Assembly: GCA_000715685.1 (NCBI GenBank)
Contig: KL569397.1
Span: 1,649-14,180 of the forward strand
Length of the DNA stretch: 12,532 nucleotides
Reading direction: 5' to 3'
Source of the DNA: Streptomyces lilacinus
GTDB lineage: Bacteria; Actinomycetota; Actinomycetes; Streptomycetales; Streptomycetaceae
Every line of letters starts with the position of its first letter. The stretch's first letter is position 1. Shown here in pieces: positions 5,823 to 12,532 of the stretch. Under the pieces are notes generated by a model that was given only the letters and a program-made list of their open reading frames with translations, did no database searches and was not told where the DNA came from. The position numbers and the translations under genes were made by a program.

Positions 5823-7061
5823 TCAGGCGCCGTCCGACTTGGCGGCGCCCACGCGGTCCTGCCCGGTCGGCTCGAAGCGGCGCGGCTCCTTGAGCACGGG
5901 CAGGCCGTCGAGCTGGGCCGCGGACGCCTCGCGGGGCCGGTCGGCGGCCTTGCCGACGGGCACCGCGGTGTTGCGGCGCACCTCCTCCACGCCCCTGCGC
6001 AGAGCCGTGCGCATCCGCTTGCCGAGCGGCCGCTCGACGTAGCGGTGCAGGAGCCACGCGGCGCCCAGCATGACCAGGATCAGCCCGGCGACGAGCAGCG
6101 GTGCGGGCACCCGCTCGCGCAGCGCGTAGATGATCGTCATGCCGATGTACTGGTGCAGCAGGTACAGCGGGTAGGTCAGCGCGCCCGCCGTCGTCAGCCA
6201 GCGCCACCGCACCCGGTCGAACTTCCCCAGCGCGACCAGCGCCATGAGGACGAAGGCGACGAAGGCGGCCGCCTGGGCGGGGAAGAGCGCGGTGACGTGG
6301 TTGGCGTTGTCGTGCACCCGCTTGGCGATGTGGTGGTTGGCGAGCAGGTACGAGACGGCCACGATGCCCCACAGCAGGGCCGTGGGCCGGTACCGGTGCA
6401 TCAGGTAGAAGGCGATGCCCGCGATGAAGTACGGCGCCGCGAACGGCATCGCCCACATGGTGAGCAGCTTGTTGTCGGCGGTGGGGGCGACGGCGGCGGC
6501 CACCGTCCACACCCCGCAGAAGATCACGCAGCGGCGGTAGGTGACGCCCCGGGCCACGACGACCGAAAACAGCAGGTAGAACTTGAGCTCGATGAAGAGT
6601 GTCCAGTAGACGCCGTCCACGTCCCACACGCCCAGGCCCTGCTGGAGCATCGTGAGGTTGGTGAAGACCGCCTCCGGGCCGGCCACCGAGCGCACCTGCG
6701 GCCACAGCATGACCACGGAGGCGGTCAGCCCGATCGCCACCCAGTAGGCGGGGTAGATCCGGGAGGCCCGGGAGACCAGGAAGTCCCCGACCGTGCGCCC
6801 CCAGGTGCTCATGCAGATGACGAAGCCGCTGATCAGGAAGAAGATCTCCACGCCCAGCCAGCCGTAGCGGGTTATGGGCTCGAGGACGGGGAACAGCACG
6901 CGCGGGTCGCGGTTCCAGCCGCCGCTCAGGGACGTGTAGTGATACAGCACGACCATGAGGGCCGCGAGCAGACGGAGTCCGTCCAGGATGTAGAGCCGGG
7001 GGGCAGGCTCCCGGTCACCCTGTCGGACGCCATCGTTTCCGCCGCCGCTGGCGAAACGCAT
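5823..7061 (-). CDS. Acyltransferase-3 family membrane protein (first paralog)
   Basis: Integral membrane O-acyltransferase of the OafA/YrhL type (acyltransferase_3) with 412 residues and about ten membrane segments. The family moves acyl groups onto sugars or other cell-surface or secreted molecules; the substrate here is unknown. The family's R-X10-H motif is present as R30...H41 in LDGLRLLAALMVVLYHY. GWLGVEIFFLISGFVICMS, RIYPAYW, VDGVYWTLFIELKFYLLF and ALTYPLYLLH follow. A hydrophilic tail of about 65 residues, absent from the paralog, follows the last helix (after VERPLGKRMR). I chose ATG 7061 over the in-frame GTG 7121 because GGGAGAGG lies just upstream and the N-terminus then resembles the paralog. 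It lies 225 bases downstream of the second acyltransferase gene on the same strand, possibly in one transcript. Confidence 0.88.
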   Translation of the reverse strand: MRFASGGGNDGVRQGDREPAPRLYILDGLRLLAALMVVLYHYTSLSGGWNRDPRVLFPVLEPITRYGWLGVEIFFLISGFVICMSTWGRTVGDFLVSRASRIYPAYWVAIGLTASVVMLWPQVRSVAGPEAVFTNLTMLQQGLGVWDVDGVYWTLFIELKFYLLFSVVVARGVTYRRCVIFCGVWTVAAAVAPTADNKLLTMWAMPFAAPYFIAGIAFYLMHRYRPTALLWGIVAVSYLLANHHIAKRVHDNANHVTALFPAQAAAFVAFVLMALVALGKFDRVRWRWLTTAGALTYPLYLLHQYIGMTIIYALRERVPAPLLVAGLILVMLGAAWLLHRYVERPLGKRMRTALRRGVEEVRRNTAVPVGKAADRPREASAAQLDGLPVLKEPRRFEPTGQDRVGAAKSDGA

Positions 7062-7258
7062 GTCGTCCTCTCCCGTTGACTGCCGGCGCACGGGTGTGAG
7101 CCACGCAGCATGCTGGCACACCCATCGCCCCCGTCGGGGGACCGAGGTCGCGCGGGAGCCCGGTGGACATCCGGTTTTCGCCCGATGGTCACGTTAATTC
7201 CGCCGAACGGGTCAGTGACCGGGCCACCCGGATGCCCCGGGGCGGCGAGGACGGCCCT

Positions 7259-7296
7259 CAGACGTCCTCAGGCGCGCCAGACGTCCTCAGACGCGC
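7259..7296. repeat. 19-bp tandem duplication across the second acyltransferase stop
   Basis: CAGACGTCCTCAGGCGCGC (7259-7277) is directly followed by CAGACGTCCTCAGACGCGC (7278-7296), differing at one base. The second unit holds the minus-strand stop codon (7287-7289) and last codons of the acyltransferase gene. Confidence 0.9.
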
Positions 7297-8420
7297 TCGC
7301 GGCCGGCCCGCACCTCGGCCAGGGCGCGGTTCATGCCGCGCTTGACCAGGCGGGCGACCGGGCGCTCCCACAGGCGGTGCAGGAACCAGGAGGCGGCGAG
7401 CATGGCCGCCACGAGCGCCGGAACCAGCACGTACCGGGGGACGTCCCCCTCGAAGTGCTTGATCACGACCCAGCCCATGCGCTCGTGCAGCAGGTACAGC
7501 GGGTAGGTCAGCGCGCCCGCCGTGGACAGCCAGCGCCAGTTGATCCGGCTGGTCCAGCCCAGGGCCACCGCGGCGATGGCGGCGAAGAAGAGGGCGAGCA
7601 GCATGATCGTCGGCCACTGCGGGACCTTGTGGCCCATGTAGCGCTCGGCGTGCTCGTGCGCGTCCAGCAGGAAGTGCTGGCCGGCCAGGAAGCAGGCGCC
7701 GACGATCGTCCACAGGACGAGGTTCGGCCCGTAGCGGTACATCAGGTAGAAGGCGATGCCCGCGATGAAGTACCAGCAGTCGCCCGGCAGCAGGACGACG
7801 TTCAGCAGCTCGACGTCGACCGCCACGGCGATGGCGGCGGCGACGCCCCAGACGACGCAGAAGCCCACGGTCCGCCGGTAGGTCAGACCCTTCCACACGA
7901 TCAGCGCGAAGAGCAGGTAGAAGCGGAGCTCGACCCACAGCGTCCAGTAGACGCCGTCCACGGCCGGGACCTTCATCGGCTCGTGGAACATCGTGAGGTT
8001 CACGGCGACGTCGCTCAACTTCGGCGCGTCGTTGACGACCGGGAAGAGGAAGACGACGAGTGCGGTGGCGAGCACCGCGAACCAGTACGCGGGATAGAGC
8101 CGGGTGACCCGGGAGGCGGCGAAGTCGCCGACGTTTCTTCCCCAGGCGCTCATGCAGATGACGAAGCCGCTGATGAGGAAGAAGAGCTGGACGCCCAGCC
8201 AGCCGTACGACGTCGGCAGGTACGCCTTGGGGAAGAGGACCTCGGACGCCGCGGACCACGCGCCGCTGTTGAAAGCGACGTAGTGATAGAGGACGACCAT
8301 GAGGGCGGCGAGCAGACGGAGTCCGTCGAGTGCCGCGAGTCTGCCCTTCGGCGCTATTCGCGTGGGCCGCGGGACAGGAAGTTCCTGCTGCCGCTCCTGC
8401 ACCGTCGCAGAGGACTGCAA
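7287..8420 (-). CDS. Acyltransferase-3 family membrane protein (second paralog)
   Basis: Integral membrane acyltransferase of 377 residues and about ten membrane segments, same family as its neighbour. R-X10-H is R35...H46 in LDGLRLLAALMVVLYHY. Long blocks shared with the neighbour include FFLISGFVICMS, VDGVYWTL, FIAGIAFYLM and TAGALTYPLYLLH, indicating tandem duplication. The N-terminus is polar (about 27 residues) before the first helix. The frame stays open far upstream through the antisense of cysS, so the start must be judged: TTG 8420 has AGGAGG (8425-8430, minus strand) only 4 bases away, whereas GTG 8402 has none. A good promoter lies at 8514-8542. The gene is divergent from cysS. Substrate unknown; cell-envelope or natural-product acylation are possibilities. 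The start is less certain than the function. Confidence 0.87.
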   Translation of the reverse strand: MQSSATVQERQQELPVPRPTRIAPKGRLAALDGLRLLAALMVVLYHYVAFNSGAWSAASEVLFPKAYLPTSYGWLGVQLFFLISGFVICMSAWGRNVGDFAASRVTRLYPAYWFAVLATALVVFLFPVVNDAPKLSDVAVNLTMFHEPMKVPAVDGVYWTLWVELRFYLLFALIVWKGLTYRRTVGFCVVWGVAAAIAVAVDVELLNVVLLPGDCWYFIAGIAFYLMYRYGPNLVLWTIVGACFLAGQHFLLDAHEHAERYMGHKVPQWPTIMLLALFFAAIAAVALGWTSRINWRWLSTAGALTYPLYLLHERMGWVVIKHFEGDVPRYVLVPALVAAMLAASWFLHRLWERPVARLVKRGMNRALAEVRAGRERV

Positions 8421-8513
8421 CGTCCCTCCTGAGTCCCGTGTCCGGATTCCGCTGGTTGCGCGGGGCCTCACCGGGCAGGCGAGACGCTCGGCGAAGCTAC
8501 CATGCGGTTCCCT

Positions 8514-8542
8514 ATCATGTGCAGATAGTAAATAGAGGTCAA
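8514..8542 (-). promoter_or_regulatory. Probable promoter of the acyltransferase pair
   Basis: Read on the minus strand, TTGACC (8537-8542; 5 of 6 matches to TTGACA) is followed after 17 bases by CATGAT (8514-8519; 4 of 6 to TATAAT). Transcription would start near 8507, leaving a leader of about 87 bases before the TTG start. Confidence 0.5.
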
Positions 8543-8657
8543 AGACGCGAGGACGGTTCCACCGGAAGCTTTTATTCCGTCGTAGACCGGCCACGTCGAT
8601 GCGTCCGCCAATGAGACAGCCTGCCCCGGAAGGGGCGAGGCACTCCTCGCGGCCCAC

Positions 8658-8663
8658 TACCCT
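8658..8663 (+). promoter_or_regulatory. Possible -10 box for a leaderless cysS transcript
   Basis: TACCCT fits the TANNNT -10 pattern and ends 6 bases before the GTG at 8670, so transcription could begin at the start codon itself. There is no Shine-Dalgarno sequence near the GTG. Two small hairpins precede it: GCCCC (8623-8627) with GGGGC (8632-8636), and CGAGG (8636-8640) with CCTCG (8645-8649). No clear -35 is visible. Confidence 0.4.
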
Positions 8664-8669
8664 GGTTCC

Positions 8670-10064
8670 GTGACCATTCGCCTGTACGACACCAGCGCCC
8701 GGCAGATCCGTGACTTCTCCCCGCTCCGGCCGGGCTGTGTCTCGATCTACCTGTGCGGCGCGACCGTGCAGGCCGCGCCGCATATCGGCCACATCCGTTC
8801 CGGCCTGAACTTCGACATCATGCGCCGCTGGTTCACCTACCGCGGCTACGACGTGACGTTCGTGCGCAATGTCACCGACATCGACGACAAGATCATCGCG
8901 AAGGCGGCGGACCAGGGCCGGCCGTGGTGGTCGATCGGCTACGAGAACGAGTGCGCGTTCAACACCGGCTACGACGTGCTGGGCTGCCTGCGGCCGACCG
9001 TCGAGCCGCGCGCGACCGGTCACGTGCCGGAGATGATCGAGATGATGCGCGGGCTGATCGAGCGCGGTCACGCCTACGCCGCCGACGGCAACGTCTACTT
9101 CGACGTGCGCTCCTTCCCCGGCTACCTGGAGCTGTCCAACCAGGAGCTGGACAATCTGCTGCAGCCCTCCGGCGAGGGCGAGACCGGCAAGCGCGACCCG
9201 CGCGACTTCGCCATGTGGAAGGCCGCCAAGCCCGGCGAGCCCTCCTGGGAGACCCCGTGGGGTCGCGGCCGTCCGGGCTGGCACCTGGAGTGCTCGGCCA
9301 TGGCCCACAAGTACTTGGGCGAGGCCTTCGACATCCACGGCGGCGGCCTGGACCTGATCTTCCCGCACCACGAGAACGAGATCGCCCAGGCCAAGGCCTT
9401 CGGCGACGACTTCGCGTCGTACTGGGCGCACAACGCCTGGGTCACGATGAGCGGCGAGAAGATGTCGAAGTCGCTGGGCAACTCGGTGCTCGTCGCCGAG
9501 ATGGTCAAGCACTGGCGTCCCATCGTCCTGCGCTACTACCTGGGCACCCCGCACTACCGGTCGATGATCGAGTACAGCGAGGAGGCCCTGCGCGAGGCCG
9601 AGTCCGCGTTCGCGCGGATCGAGGGCTTCATGCAGCGCGTGGTCGAGCTCGCCGGCCCGGTCGAGCCCGCCGTCGAGGTGCCGCCCGCGTTCGCCGAGGC
9701 GATGGACGACGACTTCGGCGTCCCGCAGGCCCTCGCGGTGGTCCACACCACCGTCCGGCAGGGGAACTCCGCCCTCACCGCGGACGACAAGGACGGTGCC
9801 GTCGCCCGCCTGGCCGAGGTCCGCGCCATGCTCGGCGTGCTGGGCCTGGACCCGCTGTCCGAGCAGTGGGCCGGCACCGGCACCGAGCGCAGCGAGGACC
9901 TCCACGGCGTCGTCGACTCCCTGGTCCGCATGGTCCTCGAGCAGCGCGAGGCGGCCCGCGGCCGCAAGGACTGGGCCACCGCCGACACCATCCGCGACCA
10001 GCTCCAGCAGACCGGCCTGACGATCGAGGACACCCCTTCGGGTCCGCGTTGGTCCCTGTCCTGA
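8670..10064 (+). CDS. cysS: CysS, cysteinyl-tRNA synthetase
   Basis: Class I aminoacyl-tRNA synthetase that charges tRNA-Cys with cysteine (cytoplasm). It has 464 residues, the normal size. The ATP-binding HIGH motif is at 38-41 and KMSKS at 264-268. Zinc ligands that recognise the cysteine thiol are C29, C208 (LECSAM), H233 and E237 (PHHENEI). The C-terminal helical and anticodon-binding domains occupy about residues 310-464. It is not the mycothiol ligase MshC, which is shorter and acts on glucosaminyl-inositol; the full C-terminal part argues for the synthetase. The GTG start is chosen because the protein then begins with the typical [15 protein letters not shown] and no other start is near; it may be leaderless. 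It is divergent from the acyltransferase gene and followed 74 bases later by rlmB. Confidence 0.96.
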   Translation: MTIRLYDTSARQIRDFSPLRPGCVSIYLCGATVQAAPHIGHIRSGLNFDIMRRWFTYRGYDVTFVRNVTDIDDKIIAKAADQGRPWWSIGYENECAFNTGYDVLGCLRPTVEPRATGHVPEMIEMMRGLIERGHAYAADGNVYFDVRSFPGYLELSNQELDNLLQPSGEGETGKRDPRDFAMWKAAKPGEPSWETPWGRGRPGWHLECSAMAHKYLGEAFDIHGGGLDLIFPHHENEIAQAKAFGDDFASYWAHNAWVTMSGEKMSKSLGNSVLVAEMVKHWRPIVLRYYLGTPHYRSMIEYSEEALREAESAFARIEGFMQRVVELAGPVEPAVEVPPAFAEAMDDDFGVPQALAVVHTTVRQGNSALTADDKDGAVARLAEVRAMLGVLGLDPLSEQWAGTGTERSEDLHGVVDSLVRMVLEQREAARGRKDWATADTIRDQLQQTGLTIEDTPSGPRWSLS

Positions 10065-10076
10065 GGGACACTTTTC
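10052..10076 (+). terminator. Possible weak terminator at the cysS stop
   Basis: GTCCC (10052-10056) can pair with GGGAC (10065-10069), or TGTCC (10057-10061) with GGACA (10066-10070). Either is followed by CTTTTCG. The hairpin overlaps the stop codon. The stem is short, so read-through into rlmB is likely. Confidence 0.4.
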
Positions 10077-10085
10077 GTACGTACG

Positions 10086-10123
10086 TTTACTGAGCCGCAC
10101 CCCATGCGGTTCTGAGCAGTAAA
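10086..10123 (+). other. Hairpin just upstream of the rlmB ribosome-binding site
   Basis: TTTACTG (10086-10092) pairs with CAGTAAA (10117-10123). Inside, CCGCA (10095-10099) pairs with TGCGG (10105-10109) around CCCCA. The 3' arm ends 5 bases before the AGGTGA used by rlmB, so it could affect translation. The palindrome CGTACGTACG (10076-10085) adjoins it. Confidence 0.5.
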
Positions 10124-10138
10124 GAGATAGGTGACCCC

Positions 10139-11089
10139 ATGGCCGGCAACAGCCAGCGCAGGAACCGCCGCACGTCCAACAAGAAGGGCGCGACGGTCGG
10201 CAGCGGCGGCCAGCGGCGCCGGGGCCTGGAGGGCAAGGGCCCGACCCCGCCCGCGCACATGCGCAAGGGACACAAGAAGAACCGTGTCGCCGCGTCCCAG
10301 GCCAAGCACGCCGCCCGCCGCCCGGCCCCGCGCCGCGGCGGTCCCAAGGGCACCAACGAGCTCGTCGTCGGCCGCAACTCGGTCGTCGAGGCGCTGCGCG
10401 AGGGCGTGCCCGCGAACACGCTCTACGTCCAGCAGTTCGTCGACAGCGACGAGCGCGTGCGCGAGGCCATCCAGCTCGCCACGGAGAAGGGCCTCAACCT
10501 CATGGAGGCCCCGCGTCCCGAGCTGGACCGGATGACGAACGGCCTCAACCACCAGGGCCTCGTCCTGTCCGTGCCGCCGTACGACTACGCGCACCCCGAG
10601 GACCTCACGGCGTACGCCGCCGACAACGGCGAGGACCCGCTGATCGTCGCCCTCGACGGCATCACCGACCCGCGCAACCTCGGCGCCGTCGTCCGCTCCG
10701 TCTCCGCCTTCGGCGGCCACGGCGTGGTCGTCCCCGAGCGCCGCGCGGCCGGCATGACCGCCAGCGCCTGGAAGACCTCCGCCGGCACCGCAGCCCGGAC
10801 GCCCGTCGCCCGCGCCACCAACATGACGCGCATGCTCGAGGCGTACCAGAAGGAGGGCCTGATCGTCGTGGGCCTCGCGGCCGACGGCGACGTCGAGCTG
10901 CACGAGCTGGACGCCCTCGACGGCCCGGTCGTCATCGTCGTCGGCAGCGAGGGCAAGGGCCTGTCCCGCCTCGTCGGCGAGACCTGCGACTTCCGCGTGC
11001 GCATCCCGATGCCGGGCGGCGCCGAGTCGCTCAACGCCGGTGTCGCCGCGGGCGTCGTGCTCTACGAGGCCGCGCGCCGCCGCGCCTGA
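10139..11089 (+). CDS. rlmB: RlmB-type 23S rRNA 2'-O-ribose methyltransferase (SpoU/TrmH family)
   Basis: SPOUT-fold S-adenosylmethionine-dependent 2'-O-methyltransferase; the family methylates a ribose in 23S rRNA (Gm2251 in E. coli). It has 316 residues. Residues 1-70 form a very basic, low-complexity tail that may bind rRNA. The L30e-like substrate-binding domain starts at [14 protein letters not shown] (about 73-150). The SPOUT domain has motif 1 [15 protein letters not shown] (N180, R186), motif 2 [10 protein letters not shown] (E271) and motif 3 [17 protein letters not shown] (S297, N299), which forms the trefoil knot around the cofactor. ATG 10139 follows AGGTGA (10129-10134) by 4 bases. 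The cysS-rlmB order is conserved in actinobacteria. The exact rRNA target is inferred; some actinobacterial SpoU homologs of similar layout confer resistance to ribosome-targeting antibiotics, but the synteny favours the housekeeping role. Confidence 0.92.
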   Translation: MAGNSQRRNRRTSNKKGATVGSGGQRRRGLEGKGPTPPAHMRKGHKKNRVAASQAKHAARRPAPRRGGPKGTNELVVGRNSVVEALREGVPANTLYVQQFVDSDERVREAIQLATEKGLNLMEAPRPELDRMTNGLNHQGLVLSVPPYDYAHPEDLTAYAADNGEDPLIVALDGITDPRNLGAVVRSVSAFGGHGVVVPERRAAGMTASAWKTSAGTAARTPVARATNMTRMLEAYQKEGLIVVGLAADGDVELHELDALDGPVVIVVGSEGKGLSRLVGETCDFRVRIPMPGGAESLNAGVAAGVVLYEAARRRA

Positions 11090-11102
11090 CGCGGTCGGGC
11101 GG

Positions 11103-11126
11103 CCCGCAGCTCCGCTGCGGGACTTT
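11103..11126 (+). terminator. Terminator after rlmB
   Basis: CCCGCAGC (11103-11110) and GCTGCGGG (11114-11121) form a perfect 8-bp stem with a TCC loop, followed by ACTTTC. It lies 13 bases past the rlmB stop. Confidence 0.75.
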
Positions 11127-11140
11127 CGCGGATCTTTCGG

Positions 11141-11167
11141 GTGGCCGGGGACGATCTCCCCGGCCAC
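11141..11167 (+). terminator. Second hairpin terminator after rlmB
   Basis: A perfect 11-bp stem (GTGGCCGGGGA at 11141-11151, complement at 11157-11167) has a CGATC loop. It backs up the first terminator. Only a short GTTT follows, after CGCGC. Confidence 0.65.
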
Positions 11168-11187
11168 CGCGCGTTTGGCTGATGATG

Positions 11188-11251
11188 TTGACGGGCCTCG
11201 GACACATCCGAGGGGTCAAGGCAGTGTCCTAACCTCCGGTCACTCGGTTAG
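11188..11251. promoter_or_regulatory. Inverted repeats before the DoxX-type gene
   Basis: TTGAC (11188-11192) and GTCAA (11215-11219) enclose a perfect CCTCGGA/TCCGAGG stem (11196-11202 and 11207-11213). Just downstream, CTAACC (11229-11234) mirrors GGTTAG (11246-11251), the latter touching the ATG at 11252. They could form an operator region for the following gene. No convincing -35/-10 pair is seen, although TAACCT (11230-11235) fits TANNNT. Confidence 0.35.
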
Positions 11252-12532
11252 ATGAGTGTGGACACCAGAACACCCCGCACACCTACGGGGGGAAGCTCTT
11301 CCGGGTACGACGACCAGCCCGCGCTGAGTACGGTGAAGGTGCCGTCCGACCCCGCGCAGGTCATCGTCAACCACATGAGCTTCCGGGTGCAGCTCGCCCG
11401 CCCCCCACGCGCCACCCGGCCCTTCGCCGGGGGAGTGGACTCGGCGCGGCTGCCCGCGGCCAAGGGCGCGGCCAAGCGCCGCGCGCCCGTGGTGTGGAGC
11501 GGGCGGACCGGTCCGGGAGACGCCTCCACCCAGCTCCTGCAGGCGGTCAGAGACTCCGGCACCGCCGCCCACCCGGCCGTCGGGGGCGGGGACGCCGGCG
11601 CGACCCAGGTGCTGCCGCGCATCGCCGTCGACGACGCCCCCACCACCGTCATCGGCCCCCGCGGGCCCGCCGACGCCGCCGGGGACGGCCCCCGGACCTC
11701 GCTCCTGCAGGGCGTGCGCCCCACCGGCAGCGCGTTCGACGACGACGAGGCGTACGGGGCCCACGGGTCCCACCCGGACTACCCGGACTACGACGACGAG
11801 CGGGACGGCGACGAGGACGACCTCCGGCGCGGCCGCCAGGGCGACGCCGTCCGGCACGCCTACTACCCCGGCCGCCGGATGAACCTCGGCGTCGTCCTCC
11901 TCCCCCTGCGCGTCTTCCTCGGCCTCATCTCCGTCTACGCCGGCATGGGCAAGCTCTGCGACCCCGTCTACTTCGAGGGCGGCAAGCACGGCGGCTCGAT
12001 GGTCGGCTGGCTCAAGGCCCTCCACCCCTGGGCGGTGGCCGAGCCCCTGCGCGAGTTCGCCCTCAGCCACCCCATCGGCGCCGGCCTGACCGTCGCCTTC
12101 CTCCAGGTCGTCGTCGGCGTCCTCACCATCTTCGGCCTCTGGCAGCGGCTGGCCGCCGGCATCGGCGCCCTGCTCTCCGCGGTCCTGCTCGTCACGGTCA
12201 GCTGGCGCAGCGCCCCCGTCTACGACGCGCCCGACATCATCTACCTCGCCGCGTGGAGCCCCCTGGTCATCGCCGGGGCGCCCTTCTACTCCATCGACGG
12301 CCGGCTGGCCGGCGAGGCGTGGCGGCGGCTCGGCCCGCGCGCCGAGCTGTGGGCGCTGCGGCGCCGGGTGCTGCGCCGGGGCACGGTCATGGCGACCGTG
12401 GTCATCGGGCTGTCGCTGCTCGTCGGCTCGATGCTCGGCGGTGCGGTCCGCTCCTCGCGGGTCGCCGAGGCGCCCGGGGTGCCGGCGCCGCCGGCCAACA
12501 GCCTGCCCGGCTCGCCGCTGCCGCAGCGGCCG
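11252..12532 (+). CDS. DoxX-type membrane protein with long acidic N-terminal region, 3'-truncated by window edge
   Basis: The frame is open to the window end: 427 residues, no stop. Residues 1-205 are polar and probably disordered, with short similar motifs (STQLLQAVR, ATQVLPRI, TTVIGPRG, TSLLQGVR) and an Asp/Glu/Tyr-rich stretch (about 165-195). From residue 210 a DoxX-like membrane domain begins (MNLGVVLLPLRVFLGLISVYAGMGKL), with further hydrophobic segments near 265-310 and 330-350. Another helix, about 390-410 (ATVVIGLSLLVGSMLGGAV), is followed by a Pro-rich stretch at the edge. DoxX proteins are small membrane proteins of the thiosulfate:quinone oxidoreductase/DoxD superfamily; in mycobacteria one works with superoxide dismutase and a thiosulfate sulfurtransferase. 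Function here is not known. ATG 11252 has no ribosome-binding site; the next in-frame GTG (11258) is no better. Confidence 0.75.
   Translation, partial: MSVDTRTPRTPTGGSSSGYDDQPALSTVKVPSDPAQVIVNHMSFRVQLARPPRATRPFAGGVDSARLPAAKGAAKRRAPVVWSGRTGPGDASTQLLQAVRDSGTAAHPAVGGGDAGATQVLPRIAVDDAPTTVIGPRGPADAAGDGPRTSLLQGVRPTGSAFDDDEAYGAHGSHPDYPDYDDERDGDEDDLRRGRQGDAVRHAYYPGRRMNLGVVLLPLRVFLGLISVYAGMGKLCDPVYFEGGKHGGSMVGWLKALHPWAVAEPLREFALSHPIGAGLTVAFLQVVVGVLTIFGLWQRLAAGIGALLSAVLLVTVSWRSAPVYDAPDIIYLAAWSPLVIAGAPFYSIDGRLAGEAWRRLGPRAELWALRRRVLRRGTVMATVVIGLSLLVGSMLGGAVRSSRVAEAPGVPAPPANSLPGSPLPQRP

Noticed and set aside
8430..8460. Minus-strand frame reads SGIRTRD, a phrase often produced by translating tRNA 3' ends
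   Set aside because: The plus-strand sequence lacks a GTTCRA T-loop and no cloverleaf can be built around it.
819..8837. GTTCACC PHO-box-like heptamers at 819-825 and 8831-8837
   Set aside because: Both lie inside coding sequences as single copies. PHO boxes need adjacent repeats.
8670..10064. cysS homolog as mycothiol ligase MshC
   Set aside because: It has the full 464-residue length and C-terminal domains of a synthetase and sits in the conserved cysS-rlmB context.
8421..10100. Very long minus-strand open frame antisense to cysS, continuous with the acyltransferase
   Set aside because: High-GC antisense frames are often open. Composition is not protein-like before the acyltransferase start, and the opposite strand clearly encodes cysS.

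Overview
The window is high-GC DNA with strong G/C third-position bias. Its gene order (phoR-phoP, a lipoprotein, carD, ispD-ispF, cysS, rlmB) points to an actinomycete, most likely a Streptomyces. From memory, Mycobacterium tuberculosis has lpqE-carD-ispD-ispF-cysS-rlmB in the same order, and S. coelicolor has phoR-phoP-(lipoprotein)-carD-ispD-ispF-cysS-rlmB. This is therefore mostly conserved chromosomal core.

Left part (1-2649): the 3' end of a phosphate-type sensor kinase (phoR) and its response regulator (phoP) on the plus strand face a convergent LpqE-like lipoprotein gene. A perfect 14-bp hairpin terminator lies between them. Then comes a 582-bp gene-free divergent region (2650-3231) with a striking nested AT-rich palindrome and a likely carD promoter.

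Middle (3232-5214): carD, encoding an essential RNA-polymerase-binding factor, ends at a large terminator. A second structured segment precedes ispD. ispD and ispF (MEP isoprenoid pathway) overlap by 11 bases.

Accessory-looking block (5215-8420): a small PPOX-class, probably F420-binding, protein on the plus strand faces two tandem minus-strand acyltransferase-3 membrane proteins that are paralogs of each other. In the relatives I remember, ispF is followed directly by cysS, so this block looks like a lineage-specific insertion.

Right part (8421-12532): cysS (probably leaderless), rlmB with a basic N-terminal tail, a run of hairpins, and the 5' part of a DoxX-type membrane protein with a long acidic N-terminal region that runs off the window.

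I found no rRNA or tRNA gene, CRISPR array, insertion sequence or obvious phage gene. No clearly new multi-gene system is evident. The points most worth a second look are the inserted acyltransferase pair, the palindrome upstream of carD, the structured carD-ispD spacer, and short tandem duplications that span two stop codons.
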